A stretch of DNA of 64,000 nucleotides, taken from the NCBI GenBank assembly GCA_021292165.1, contig CM037879.1, positions 119,353,473 through 119,417,472 of the forward strand, read 5' to 3'. This document shows positions 31,331 through 43,606 of this stretch, piece after piece; the stretch's first letter is position 1, and every line of letters begins with the position of its first letter. This DNA is from Shinisaurus crocodilurus (lineage: Eukaryota; Chordata; Lepidosauria; Squamata; Shinisauridae). The notes below the pieces were generated by a model that was not told where the DNA came from, did not search any database, and saw only the letters and a list, made by a program, of their open reading frames with translations. Position numbers and translations under genes: made by a program.

Positions 31331-31440
31331 CACAATTCTATGCATTTTTGGACAAAAAAGTCCTACAACTCCCAGCATTCCCCAGCCAGCCATGCTGGGA
31401 GTTGTAGGACTTTTTCTGTCTTGAAATGCACAGGATTGTA
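31331..31440. repeat. Palindrome nested in a short palindromic repeat
   Basis: The outer ends ACAATTCTATGCA and TGCACAGGATTGTA resemble the CAATCCTATGC / GCATAGGATTG family. Inside, AAAAAGTCCTACAACTCCCA and its perfect inverse surround a short CCCCAGCCAGCC loop. The inner words (CTACAACTCCCAGCAT) are also in the hAT-like MITE at 58,900-59,005. 31,441-32,547 has nothing recognised. Confidence 0.6.
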
Positions 31441-32547
31441 CCTTTAATGAAGTTGGATCTCATTGGGTTAGGTTCTGTGTGGATTTCCCCTTAAAGATAT
31501 TAGAAAGTCTCTGCAAAATTGTGATTCCTAGATCAACAAGGCTGGGGTTTTCAAACTTTGTATGTTTAGTCCAAATGCAGGGAAGATTACCTTAAAGGAA
31601 TTAAAGAGGCCATAATTAGGAGTATTCAGACACATTAGAAAGGAAAAAAATAAAACTGATTCTAAGATATTGTGTACCTGTTTAATTATGAGAAAATATA
31701 TTAAATAGAATAGGGGCTATCTCTTTTATATCTTATTACCATACAGCACATCAATGACAAAGATTCGATAGAAATAAAAGATCCCATGTTTTGTCTATTA
31801 GTCCAGCCATGAAAGCTTATTGAATGAAAATGACTGTCACTTCTGGTGAGTTTCACCTCTATATACCAAGAGGAGCACTTCTGAAGTTTAAATAAGAGGT
31901 TTGCAATATTTGGTTCACACAAGACAAATGCAAAGCAGTATGAATAACTATACTGCAGGCTTATATGGCTAGTTAAGGTGAATTTGTTTACTCAGGGCCC
32001 AATCCTATGGCCAGCAGATGCTGCCTGGCCGGCCATGGGGTCCCCGCTCCGACTTTGTAAAAGCCCTCCGAAGTTGTAGTGGGGACTCCACCTTCGGAGG
32101 GCCCTCCCTCCTCCCTCGCAGCCAGTGTGGTTGTTTCCATGCTGGGTGCGGCTCCAAAGATGGAAGACTGTCTTGGGAGTAGGCACAAGGAGGTCATTCT
32201 GCGGGCCGGGGAGGGGAGGAAGGAGGCACAGCTGTCCTATGAAGAATCTAGGTGGTGCCTTGGCTTCTCCTCCTTGCGAGGGGGAGAAAACATTTAGACA
32301 GCCGAAATCAGACATCATCAAAATGTTTTGGAGGGGGAGGGCAGCACAGAGGCAATCCTAGCCTCCAGGCTTCTCCCACCTTCCATTGGATGCCCCAATC
32401 CTCCAGATGCCCATAATCCTCCCCTTAGGCTTTTTAAATCTGTGTAATTCCCCCCTCCCAATTCTGATGTTTTAATGAGCTGCTGCCCTGTCTCTCTGGT
32501 GACTTTTCTTGTTTTCCTGTTGTTTTATTGAATTGTGTGCGTGTGCG

Positions 32548-32576
<29 letters not shown>
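32548..32576. repeat. (TA)n microsatellite
   Basis: About fourteen TA units. A short (AATC)n run follows at 32,636-32,659. Confidence 0.95.
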
Positions 32577-32579
<3 letters not shown>

Positions 32580-32779
32580 TTAGCTGCCATGAGTGCTACA
32601 TTTTTAAATGAAAGTCAGGATATATATTATTATCCAAATCAATCAATCAATCAATCAATTAATATTGGTTTGAACCCTAGCTAGACTTCCATGAACACAA
32701 GGACCAGGATCCAGTGGAGGATCCTGCCAGCAGGAGGGAGAAGATGATTTTTCATCATTCTCCCTCCTCCTAAAAGTGC

Positions 32780-33285
32780 AGAAAAGGGCAACTAAATTGA
32801 TCAAGGGTCTGGAGCAACTCCCCTGCTAGTAAAGGTTAGAACATGTGGATTTATTTAGCTTTTTTCTCCCTCTCTCATAATACCAGAACCTGGGATCATC
32901 CCATGAAGCTGATATGGTGGGAAAGTCAGGACAGATAGAAGGAATTACTTCTTCACACAGTGCATAGTTAAACTATGGAATTCACTTCCACAAGATGCAG
33001 TGATGGGCACCAATCTGGATGGCTTTAAAAGGGTATTGGACAAATTCATGGAGGATAAAGCTATCAGTGGCTACTAGTCCTGATGGCTATATGCTACCTC
33101 CAGAATCAGAGGCAGTATGCCTATATACACCAGTTGCTGGGGAACATGGGCGGGAGGGTGCTGTTGCACTCATGCCTTGCTTGTGGGATCCTGTGGGCAG
33201 CTGGTTGGCCACTGTGTCAACAGAATGCTGGACTAGGTGGACCTTTGGTCTGATCCAGCAGGGCTCTTCTTATGTCCTGCATCCC
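32780..33285 (+). mobile_element. CR1/L3-like LINE end and 3' UTR
   Basis: Begins with the CR1-type CAAGGGTCTGGAGCAACTCC...AAAGGTTAGAACATGTGG. The ORF2 end reads NYFFTQCIVKLWNSLPQDAV, then GTNLDGFKRVLDKFMEDKAI and SGY. The 3' UTR contains GCTGGACTAGGTGGACC and TTTGGTCTGATCCAGCAGG, ending near TTCTTATG. Frames are broken, so the copy is old. Confidence 0.7.
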
Positions 33286-33289
33286 TCCC

Positions 33290-34559
33290 CATTCCAGAGG
33301 GTTCCAAAACCATCTAGAACAGATTTGTGGGTGCACACGGGCTGCACAGAGAAGGAGGCATCAGTTAAAGTTGCTTCCACCCTTTGTCTGGCATGAGCTC
33401 CCAATTACTTCCTTCACATGGTGGTGGGCATGCTTGATCATGTACTTGTACCATGCATAGATAGAATACAACATTTTTACTGTGAGATGAAAACAGACTA
33501 ATCATCAGAAGTATGACTTGTTGGAAACTAGTACTGTGAATATAGTAGAGCCATGAAGGGTCAGAACTTGTAAGAAAGATAATCAAATTAGCTACCAGGA
33601 AACTTGACAAGTGTACTCAGCAGTCAATCTCAGTATGCTCGTTTCCTGTTTCAAGTAGACCAAACAACAATAAATAATGCACAAGGGAAGCTAATCTGCA
33701 GCCTGAGTATTTTAATAAATAAAAGGTAACAATTCCATTCAGGTACATGGCTTCTTGCCAATGCTTGTTTGAAAGAGAGCTGCTGTCAGTACACACAAAC
33801 AGTGCCGTGAGCTTTCTGCTGCTTCCTTTTATTTGTGGTTTGTATATATTTTTGGACACAGAAAGCTGTAGGCTTTCATGTCATGAATACCAAACAATAA
33901 TAAAAAGCCCTTCACAAGATGAGAAAAGTCATTGCAAAATGGGAGTAGGGATGGAATCACTGGTAAAGGGGATAATAATTCACAGGCCTGTTTCACAATT
34001 ATGGGCTAATTTCCCTTCCTGTGTCTTTCTAAGTGAAGTGTCCATTTCTACAACAACCATATTCTGCATTTTCAGATTATTTCTCCTTTGGTGACTTTGA
34101 AATAAACTGTACAGGTTTGGCTGCCAGTGTTGTATCTTTGGTGAACTACCGTTTGTCTAAAATTACTTGGTACTTGCATTCCAGGCCTGTCATCGCTGAG
34201 CTAGTTTATTTGTTACATTTTAGGAGGGGGGCAGAATTCTCTCTTTGTTTCACACACATACACACACTTATGAATCCTAGGAGTAATAGGGCAGAGGGCT
34301 TAGCAGATGCAAGAAGAAAGCCATGGATATCGATGGGATATCCACCAGTCATTCCTTCAGGGAAAAGCATGGCACTCATCCTAGATACTGCTTAGGATTG
34401 TCATAGAATCATGGAAAACACACATACACCCTGCTCTGTGATGAATACCTAAAGTCACCCTGACAAAGGTTTGACTAAAGGTTTTACATGACAATATTCA
34501 GAGAATCAAATTGCACAACGTCCCTAGACAGTCTGTCATGCTGAATTGCTCATATAAAC
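33290..34559. other. No recognised feature (1.3 kb)
   Basis: Open frames of up to 125 codons overlap in several frames and carry no recognisable motif. Confidence 0.45.
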
Positions 34560-34562
34560 AAT

Positions 34563-36022
34563 GGGCGGGTTCGCACGACCAGGCAACAATTGTGGTACGT
34601 TACCACGATTGTTTGCTGGATCGCATAAAAAGCAACAACGATGAGCCTGACAGACGATCAGGCTCATCATTGTTTCTTTGCTCCCTCCCCGCCCCTCATT
34701 CCTCCCAGTGATATCCCAGGGTACACCGCGGGGAGTAATGAGGCTCCTCTTTTCGACAGCCGTGATCACGAGCCCATTTCAGCTCGCAGCGGCTGTCAAA
34801 GACTCCCTGTTGTGCAAACAGGGCTCGTGCCCTGAAGCGCGACAAGGAGAGGGGAGCCTCTCGCCTCCTCCTTGAGAGGTCTCCTCTCAGGCAGGAGGCA
34901 GTAGTGCCGGTTCCACTCTCTGCAACTGCTCCGTCAACGGAGCAGCCGTGGAGAGTGGATCACAGCCTCCTGCTGGAGAGGTTTACTCCAGGGTAAATCT
35001 TTCTGCTGCAGGCGGTAACGCAGTCCCCGCCTACAGCAGGGAAACCTCTTCGGCGGCAAAGCAGGGGGGGGCTGCTCCTGTTACTGGTGTGGCCACGCCA
35101 GTGAAAGCAGCAGACTACGCCCACTCCCGGAGAAGGTTGCCCACTGCAGCTGGGCGCTGCGTCCCCAGCTACAGCGGGCAACCTTCTCCAGTGGCGGAGC
35201 AGGGCAGCAGGAAATGCCCCCCACTCTGCCCTTTCCTTTCCCAGGTGAGGAAAGCAAAGGCTGGAGTGGGCGGGTGCTTCCCGCCACCCCCCCCACTATC
35301 CATGAGGTAAACTTCTCCAGCGGAACGGGCAGCGGGAAGCCCCTGCACTCTCCGCCCTTCTCTTTCCCGGGTTTTCCTGGGAAAGCAAAGGGCGGAGAGG
35401 GCGGGCACTTTCCATACTCACCGGGGCAACGGCACCAGTGACTGCAGGAAGCGCCTCCGTCCCTGTGGCTGCTTGGCACATGGAGCAGCTGCGGGGATCA
35501 GAGCATGGCCTCCCCCTGGGAGAAAACCTTTCAGGGAGGAGGCTGTGCTCTGATTCCCACGGCTGCTCAGCATGAAGAGTGGCTGAACGGAGCCGATTGC
35601 CGCCTCCCACTTCTTCTTTCAGAGGTCTACTCTGGAGGAGGAGGCGGGGTGCCCGATCCACTCCGCAGTGGGGGTGGAAGAAGCCTCTGACAGCTGCCTC
35701 CTAGCTCTGTTTGAGCACTTTGGGGGCAGCTGTCAGACTCAGCCATGCCCTGTGGCCAGCCAGCCACTTGGCAAGAGTGGCAATGTCCGGTCTAGCCAAG
35801 CGGCTCGCTTGTTCTATGGCTTGTGCCATGATGGGTCATGTTGTCTGGGTTCGGACAACACGAGAAGCCATCGTGGTACAAACAAACCCAAGAACAGACC
35901 ATTGTGACTTATCGCTGTTCAAAATGATAAGTCACAATGGTGAGTCACAACAACTGGGTTCGAATGCCCGGCGAGCAATGGTGATTCGCCACTGTTGCTT
36001 ATCATGTTGTCTGAACCCAGTC
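34563..36022. mobile_element. Harbinger-like element, 1.46 kb, GC-rich interior
   Basis: Starts GGGCGGGTTCGCACGAC and ends GTTGTCTGAACCCAGTC, with AAT on both sides. The interior contains many inverted GC-rich pairs (GGAGAAGGTTGCC / GGCAACCTTCTCC; GGAAAGGGCAGAG / CTCTGCCCTTTCC; CCTGACAGACGATCAGG). Many overlapping open frames occur on both strands, none protein-like. Confidence 0.6.
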
Positions 36023-36061
36023 AATACCGCTGGGCCTAGTCACAAAAGTTCTCTGGATAGT

Positions 36062-36215
36062 ATTCAATGACATTGCGTTAACATAAACCAGTGCTTGAGC
36101 AATGTAACTAGTGCAACCAGGGAAAGCCGAATTTCAGCAGCAAATCTCAGCTTTCCCCTTTGCACTAGTTATATTGTGCAAACATTGGTTTATCCTAGCA
36201 CAATGTCATTATGTC
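36062..36215. repeat. Palindromic MITE, about 150 bp
   Basis: The arms are about 62 bp: AATGACATTG at the left and CAATGTCATT at the right, with GTAACTAGTGCAA / TTGCACTAGTTAT and GGGAAAGC / GCTTTCCC inside. The loop is about 22 bp. No clear TSD was found. Confidence 0.65.
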
Positions 36216-36334
36216 AGAGGATATGGCTAAACTCACGAGAGCATCAAGAATTTCATTGATCGTTAAACTCCCCAAATATCCAAAGGATCTATAAATCATC
36301 AAACAATTTTAAGATTGAAAAGTCTAGGAAATTT

Positions 36335-36735
36335 TTTAAAAAATCTTCAGCTGGTGCCAAAAAGACCACAGTGTAGGCACAAGGTGAGCCTCTCTGGAGA
36401 AGTCATTCCATAGGTCAGGGATGGGCAACCTGTGGCCCTCCAGATGTTTTAGCCTACTACTCTCATCATCCCTAGCCAGCATAGCCAATGCTGAGGGATC
36501 AGAGGAATTGGAGGACCACAAATTGCCCACCTGGCATAGCTGGTGTGCCACCACTGGAAAGACCCTCTCCCTAGTAGCCACCCATTGTACCCAGTTTGGT
36601 GGGGACACCCAGAGAAGGCCTAAGAAGATGATCTTGTAGTCCAAGTGGGTATATGTGGAAGATGCAATCCTTCAGGTTACCCAGCCCCAGCACTTTGACT
36701 TGGGCCCTGAAACAACTGGAAGCCAGTGCAGATCA
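36335..36735 (-). mobile_element. L2-like LINE ORF2 C-terminus, antisense
   Basis: The minus strand reads WVATRERVFPVVAHQLCQ, then after a MITE LWNDFSREAHLVPTLWSFWH, an eroded RRAFSVVAPxLWNSLPxEVR...FRRxLKT tail. It is 3'-truncated. 36,736-37,420 has nothing recognised apart from a repeated TCTGCCCACTGTC word near 37,110. Confidence 0.65.
36416..36533. mobile_element. Small hAT-like MITE inside the LINE fragment
   Basis: The ends are CAGGGATGGGCAACCTGTGG and CCACAAATTGCCCACCTG (inverted, imperfect). The flanks CCATAGGT and GCATAGCT match at 6 of 8 positions. The LINE reading continues across it. Confidence 0.65.
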
Positions 36736-37424
36736 CACTAATGTGATCGCATTACAGAATCTAATGTGGTGCATATGACCTGCCAGTTGCATCATGCAAG
36801 GGCCCACCACCGCTTGCACACTGGCGATTTAACGCTTCCGGGGCAACCTGAAATGAGTGGAGACGGCAGAGGCAGGTCATCAGAGCTTGCATAAGAGAGC
36901 TCCGCCGACCTGCCTCCTTCCAGAAACAAGCATTTCTGCTCATTTCAGGGCTTCCCCTAGGAAGCACTAAATCTCCCTTGCATAAGCCGTGGGTCCTGCT
37001 TGCACAAAAGACTTGGCAGGACACACTGCTTGTGGAAAGGAAAAAGCAGGGTGGAAAGGAATCAGTGGGGGCGTACACACCTGGTTGGATTTTGCCCACT
37101 GTCTTATTTTGAATTCTGCCCACTGTCCTTGCTGTCCTATTTTGGATCAACTAAAGTTTCCAGGTTGTTTTCAGAAGCAACCCTATGTGCAATGCATAGT
37201 ATTCCAAATGAGAGATGACCAGAGTGAGGATAACTTCAGTAAGGCTTGATGGCAGAACTCAATAGCAGCAGCAGACTTCACCCAACAAACTAGGGATGTG
37301 CGAGGAGTTTGTTCAGGGGCTGAAAATCCAGCGAACTGGCTGGGCTCAACCCCCCCCCCAAACTCTGTTCCGCTTTCCTCCTTCCCCGGCTTGACTTGCG
37401 TTCTCCCAAGTTGAGCTGGGAAAG

Positions 37425-37590
37425 CAACTTCCAGGTTCCTGGCAGGCTGCTTTTTACGTAGAAAATGCCGTAATATATGCAAAAGTGGCCGCAATTTGCG
37501 TAACTTGTGCAAATTGTGGCTGCTTCTTGGCGTATCTTACAGCATTTTCTATGTAAAAAGTGGCCCGCTGGGAACCCGGAAGTCGGTTGA
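37425..37590. repeat. Palindrome with about 55-70-bp arms
   Basis: TTTTTACGTAGAAAATGC at the left pairs with GCATTTTCTATGTAAAAA at the right. Next inwards GCCGCAATTTGCG pairs imperfectly with TGCAAATTGTGGC. Outwards CTTCCAGGTTCCTGG pairs with CTGGGAACCCGGAAG. Probably a fold-back MITE; ends not resolved. Confidence 0.65.
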
Positions 37591-37694
37591 GTGGCTTGGC
37601 ACATGTCCGCTTTTGGCCCAGCTTGGTGGGTGCAGCAGCCGCGTCCACCAAGCTGGAGGCGGGTTGGGTCACTGGCGGATTGCCCTCCTCTACA

Positions 37695-38150
37695 ACAAAC
37701 ACATGCACACACAGACTTGTTTCTAAGTAGAGGCTTTTAAAGTAAATAACAGTAACATAAGATTGCTGAGGTACTATAAGCTTGATGGTTACAGGTTTTA
37801 GTAAGCACGGGTTCTTATATGTCACTCATACTGTGAGATAAGGAAACCCACAGAACATGTCTCTTTGCTAAAACCCTAGCAAGCATCAGTTAACTGTTAG
37901 AATGTCCTAACTGTCAGTGAATGGTAGAATGGAATTCTAAGCTGTCGCTAGGCAACATCCAGAATTCCCTCCCCTGATAAAAACCAAGTGGTTTGCTTCA
38001 CTGAACCCTGCTCCCTGACTTCTCAGAGAAGCTTGGTTTCTGCCTTTGTCCTTTATGTAGACTATAACAGTCTATCTTAATCCTTTACTGGGCAGTCAAC
38101 TTTAAAAAAACCCCTCCCTGCAGAGTTGACATCTTCTCATCACATACTCC
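37695..38150 (-). mobile_element. Interspersed repeat family B, copy 2
   Basis: Reverse-complement partner of 7,885-8,335. Both copies start near GAGAAGATG and end near AGAAACAAGTC followed by a GTGTGTGCRTGTGTTTG run. Both lack coding sequence. Confidence 0.6.
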
Positions 38151-41100
38151 AACAAGGCTGTCTCTGTTCAGACAGGGATGCAGTTGGTATATCAGCATAA
38201 GCTGATATATGGTGCTCCAAGCCAGAGGCCACTTGTGCCTCCAGAGACAAAGCCCACAGGGCAAACAATGCAATTTCATTTCCAAAACAAGACATTAAAC
38301 CTGATTGAAATGGATCTAGAAATGGATTCTATATATAACAGCTTTCATGTGCCTTTGTTACATTTGTTTGTATATGATCAATTCTCCAGCTCTTTGATAT
38401 CTAACCAAAATTTTCGGCTTTCCCAAGGCATTGACATGATGATATAGGCCCTACCTGTGGCTCATCATATGTCAGAGTCTTTCAGGATAGACATTTGAGT
38501 GGGTTTTTGTTGGATAACTTGAGTCACTCCTTGCCATGTGCCCCATTGTTGATATCAGCTGGAAAAAGACAGGGATTAAATTTGGTAATACAATTTCTCC
38601 TATTGATCCTAAAAAAGATAACACCTGCAGAGCTTTCTTTATTGCCATTTAGGCATTGCCAGAAAAGAGAACATGCATCACCAATAAAGAGGACAAGAGA
38701 GGGCAGATTTGCATAATATTTGCATAGGCAAATGTATATGGATAGATGCAAATTTAGAAATAATTACTATAATTTAAATAGAAATATGGTACACCTGACC
38801 ATAGTGGGGAAGCCTGTGACCAGATGACCTGTGTCTGTGTGCCCACTCATTCAGCTGCTGTCCAGGTGCTAAGTGTTGATGGGCAACCTCGGGCCCCTGT
38901 ACTCCCTGGTTTCTTATGGTTCTTTACCTTCAAATAGGTTTTGGACCCAACAACTTTTCAAAGAGAGGACATGAGGATTATCCTCTAACTGGCCTTAATC
39001 TTTCAAATAAAGGATTATACTCTGTAAAGTACAACACTCGGCCACCCTACCTTTAGCAGGAGAAAAATATTACTGGTAAAGTGATGTGTGCACCCAGCCA
39101 TTGTGTAAGGAGGCATGCCTACATTACCCTTCTGTCACCTTTGTTTAAGACAGTCACCAAAATCCCCTGGCTCTCTTGCTCACCTGGATCTAGGATAGCC
39201 AGAGAGATGCAAATTACTACCCATCAACTCCCATCCTTTCCTCACAGTCATATCATGAAGGAAAGAAGAGCCCATTGTCTTCTTTCTTCCCTTAATGTCT
39301 GACACCTAAAAATCCATTTTCCAACATCCATCTTAGAAGATGGAAGGACAGGTTTTGTCTTCAATTTTAGAAGAAGAACTTGCTTTGTTTTATTTTGATT
39401 ACTAAATCCTGAGAGGAAGGATAACAAGAGCAACCCAAATCCATAGATTACACAGAGAGGGAGAGAGGGAAAGAAGAAGACCCCTTCCATCCAGGAGGGA
39501 CCCCTCACACTTTCCTCTCAGATAAGCAACCTCCCTTTTCCTCCTCCCTGTCTCCCCTTCTTTCCCAGAGAAGTAGCTCAACAGAGCTTCCCACCACTTC
39601 ACAAGTCAACAGATATGGAGAGATAAATCTTTGCATTATCTTCTATTTCCCTTCTAAGTGGCCCGTACTCCAATTATTCTCTTTCCTCCCTTTTTCCTGA
39701 TATTCCACCCCATTCCACTCCTTGGCTTTGGCTCTCCCTGTCACTCTTGCCTCTCTATCCACTCCCCCCCCCCCAAATTCCTGCATTTTCTCTAGCCCTC
39801 TCCTCCAAAACCCTCTTACAATCCCCCACAACAGTCTGTTTCTCCGCCATTCAAGTATCCTAGGCTGAAATTTCTATCCCCCCCCCACCTCACTTCCCAC
39901 TTCCCCATAATCAGCCACACACACACTCACACCTCGCTAGGAGTTAAAACTGTACTCTTTGAGGTGCTGCACTTCCATCACCCCTATTTTGAGCACACAC
40001 ACATGATTTTCTAAGCATCCCAGTGCACCTAGTCTCAGTGTTGACTTTAAATGCTTGTTATCTTTAGCCTTCTCAGTGTTAATGTATGGTTCTAATTCCC
40101 CAGATGTATGTATGGTTCTAATTCCCCAGATGTGTGATTTTAATTCATTTTAAATTCTTCTTTAGTAAAACAAAGAATCGTTTTCAAGGACCTCATGATT
40201 GTCTTTGACTCTCTCAGCCTTTGGAGGTATTAAGTTTTCCTAAGAGCCCAGAGTTCAGTGTCAAAAGATCCCTCATGCATGTGTTTGGTTTACAGGTATG
40301 TAAAATACATGTCCATGTAAATTAAAGCATACGTCGTAACAACAGTCTGAAGATGGAACAAGGGATGAGGCTGCAGATACTCAAATTCAGCTCTGTCAGG
40401 TGTTGAGATGGTAGCAAGTTGCACCTTGGATTCTCCCAAGGGCTGCTGGGATGGAGAAATATATAATTTTGGAAAATATAAAAAAGATGGATTTTATATT
40501 TTCAGAAATGTGGGCTCAACCATTGTTTGTCTCTCTCCCCCACCCATCTTGCCTGATGAAGAGTTCTGGAGAACTCAAAAGTTGCATGCTGTTTTGTGAC
40601 CTTTAATTGGTCAAATAAAGTTTTTACCCAGATACGGATTTTGCCATTTTTCTTATGGCCAACACCTTTGTTTTTGTGTAAAAAGTGCATTTGAATCCCC
40701 CCCCCTGCTCCATTTCCCATGTTTCCATGACATATGAATGCTGCTTGGAAAAAGAATTTTAATGTACACTGAAGCCAATGTAGCTGGCCGATATAAAACC
40801 GGATTTCAGCATGCAAAGTGACAACCAACATCCAATGATTTTTTTTAAATTTTCCCTCTCAATTTAAACAGTCTGCAGACACTGTTTTAAAGCTTTGCTA
40901 ACCCGCCCCCAACACATTTTAGTAAGCCCCCTATGGCATCTTTGTATCCTATCCCCACTGGAATTATTTATTTCCATTTCTCTAGTATACATCTTACTGG
41001 TTTTATTTTATTTTTAGCACAATGATTAATAAAAAAAAATATGGTAATGCTTATTTTAATTTATATACCATCCTAAAACTGAATCCCTTCCTTGCTAGGG

Positions 41101-42795
41101 ATCCTTTAATGCATCCTTTGTACATCCTGGCTAAGAAAGCTTAGAAGTCTAGGACACAAAACACATAGAGATATGTGAGACAAGCAAAGCATATTATAAA
41201 TTATAAGAGACAAAGACACAGGGAATGAGTAGAATGGCAGATTTGAAAAAGAACAATGTTACCCACATGGATGAGTTGTCTGCAGATGACAATGAAGACA
41301 AGATAAAAACATAAATCTGACAGCAGCTTAGCCCTGAGGGAAGGGTTGGAAGTAATGGAAGACATTTTGTCTTTATCAGGCCACAAACACAATCAAATTC
41401 TCCAGTGAGTACTGTGCACATTCCAAAGTGAAGAGAGAAAGTGTGAATAATGGCTTTGAAAAATCCTCAACAGCTAATGTTTGAACCATATGCTATACAA
41501 CAGGCACAGTACTAAGTAACTCTGTTGTTGCTATATCCTTTGGTTCCTTAAGAATGTTTTCTAGTAAAGCAGGAGGTGATTACGCAATACTCCATTTTCT
41601 GAAGATTCAAAATAAGCTAGTATTATTAGCAGTGCTTAATTCCTTAAAAGATGCCAAGGCTTATGTCTGTTTTAAAACGCCAGCCTCTGACCTGAGAGCC
41701 CTTCCCCCACACCCAGTCCCTGATATTTGGGGATCTAGTTACTCAGTGGTGAGGGAAATTAACTTTGCACCTGCTCAGAGGCACTTTGATTCCCCTTTTC
41801 TTCATACATCCCAGGAATGAGACCCGATCAGTGCCATGTTTGAGTCCTGGCACAAATTAAATCTATCCACCTTTTCTGTCTCTTACTTGTCTTGGAGCAA
41901 ATTTGGAAGATTATACATGTTATTACAGAATTGAAAATCTATGTGGCTTTCTTTGGCATCTGTGATGAGACCACACATTTCTTACTGGCTCCTGTTCATA
42001 TGGATCTCTGGGAAAGATTAGGAAAAATTCCTTTGATCTTTAGTTCAGGCTATTGGCTATATAGAAATAATACCTGTGCTGTGAGATGCTCCAGTGTTGT
42101 GCTATATACCAAGTTGCCAACAATTTATTTTAATATATTTTAGATGGTTTTAAGTAAACATTTATCTGGTTAAGCATCCAAGAGTTTGTCCGCCAGCTCT
42201 ATACAGGTAATTGTGATGCACTCTTATTTTTCAACGTGAATTCACATTTGATGGACACTTGGGAAAAGATGCCTAAAGGCATATATTAGAATGTATAATG
42301 CATAGCGCTGTGCTGCTGTACTCATCACCTAGCAGAAGGTCACCAGGTACCACATCACTGAAGTTCTGATTGAGCATTCAGTTCAGGATTTCTGTTTAGG
42401 CTGTGATATTTTTTCCCATTTGCATTGTTACATTATGCACAATACAGATTTCACCTTCTACCTTCAAGTACATTTTCCCCATTCCTGAGTATAACATCTA
42501 GTAACAGGGAGCCTGACGAAAAGCCCATTGAATGCTTCTCATAAATCAGGTTTCTATTCTGAATGGGGCCTGTTTATATACATACATTAGGTGTATAATT
42601 CCATGCTATAATACTTTGACAGAACTTTACATACAAAGATCTGGTAATGAAAGCTATAATGTGTACAATTTTAAAAGTTTTCTTAAATTTCTAACTTTGT
42701 GAACAAACCAAGCCACTGGAGAGAGATGAACGTTATTGCCCAAATTTCATTGATGTTAAAATGTAAGTTGAGATTTTACTTTGCTGTAGGTTACT
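38151..42795. other. Mostly unrecognised DNA (4.6 kb)
   Basis: A pyrimidine-rich strand bias runs from about 39,500 to 39,900 (TCCCC and CTTCC words). 40,555-40,640 reads GAAGAGTTCTGGAGAACTC...GGTCAAATAAAG, the end of an interspersed repeat I cannot classify. No gene or RNA motif recognised. 38,930-39,060 may be a decayed repeat. Confidence 0.45.
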
Positions 42796-42796
42796 G

Positions 42797-42866
42797 GCTG
42801 CAATCCTACGCACAATTATCCCAGAATATGCCTCAGAGAAAGTAGGGTTTACCTAGAATTGGGCTG
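42797..42866. repeat. Short palindromic repeat, eroded
   Basis: GGCTGCAATCCTACGCACA at the left fits the GCAATCCTATGCA end of the family at 16,317-16,395. The right side is decayed. Confidence 0.4.
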
Positions 42867-42995
42867 CTGATACTCAACATTTTAATAGTGTGACCCCCAA
42901 AATGTTATTTTGGATATTTTAAATTACTTTGGCCTTGGTAAAATCAGAAGCATTTGACCAAATAATAGCACATTAATATACTTGGCACTTGCAAC

Positions 42996-43206
42996 AAAAT
43001 GTTTATTTATTTACGTACAACATTTACATCTAAGCAGATTCCGGAACGGTGGAAAATAAAAGATAAAAAGAATAAAACACCATGTTAAATGTTTTGTTGT
43101 TGCTGTTGTTTTTTTAAAAACAGAATACCAATAAAACCATGGCTTGTCAACCAAGGAACGCTTGTTGAAATAAATATGTTTTCAGCAGGTGTCTGAACTG
43201 CTAGGG
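42996..43206 (-). mobile_element. L2-like LINE 3' end, antisense, decayed
   Basis: TTTATTTATTTACGTACAACATTTACA followed by an A-rich stretch and TATGTTTTCAGCAGGTGTCTG matches the order of other antisense LINE 3' ends here. Weak. Confidence 0.4.
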
Positions 43207-43480
43207 TAACTAGCCAAAGTGGATTGTTGTGTCGTCTGAACCCACACCACTTCCTGCAGGGTGGCTTATTTTGGGACAACAAGCCACCCTGACAACCCAT
43301 GGCTCATTCTAGGGGTTGTTTGAGCCATGATGGGTTGTTGTGTTGTCCAAACCTGGGATATTTGGCAAGAGCAGCAAAAAACCCTACCGCTCCGCGATCT
43401 TGCCCTTGTTGTCGCCAGTGACAGCCTCTCCACCAATGCCAAGTGGCACTTCAGAGTGACCATCACTGATTTGGCACCCT
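43207..43480. mobile_element. Harbinger-like fragments
   Basis: GTTGTGTCGTCTGAACCC and GATGGGTTGTTGTGTTGTCC are end-type words of the elements at 29,079 and 34,563. Matching opposite ends are missing. A further piece lies at 44,700-45,088, ending GTCGTGCAAACACACCC, with the shared word GATCATCTGTCAGGC. Confidence 0.45.
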
Positions 43481-43606
43481 TTTTAATTTTTGTTCACCAC
43501 TTTTTCTTTTCTTTTACAGAGCTTCAGAAGCGCAATTAGGGTCAGGGGGAGGGTCTTTTCAGTCCCAGAAAATTGTGCAGCTGTGTTTGTCATTTATTAT
43601 TGTTGC

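Noticed and set aside
34948..35661. Open frames of 120-130 codons in a GC-rich region
   Set aside because: They overlap on both strands inside a structured Harbinger-like element and show no protein motif.
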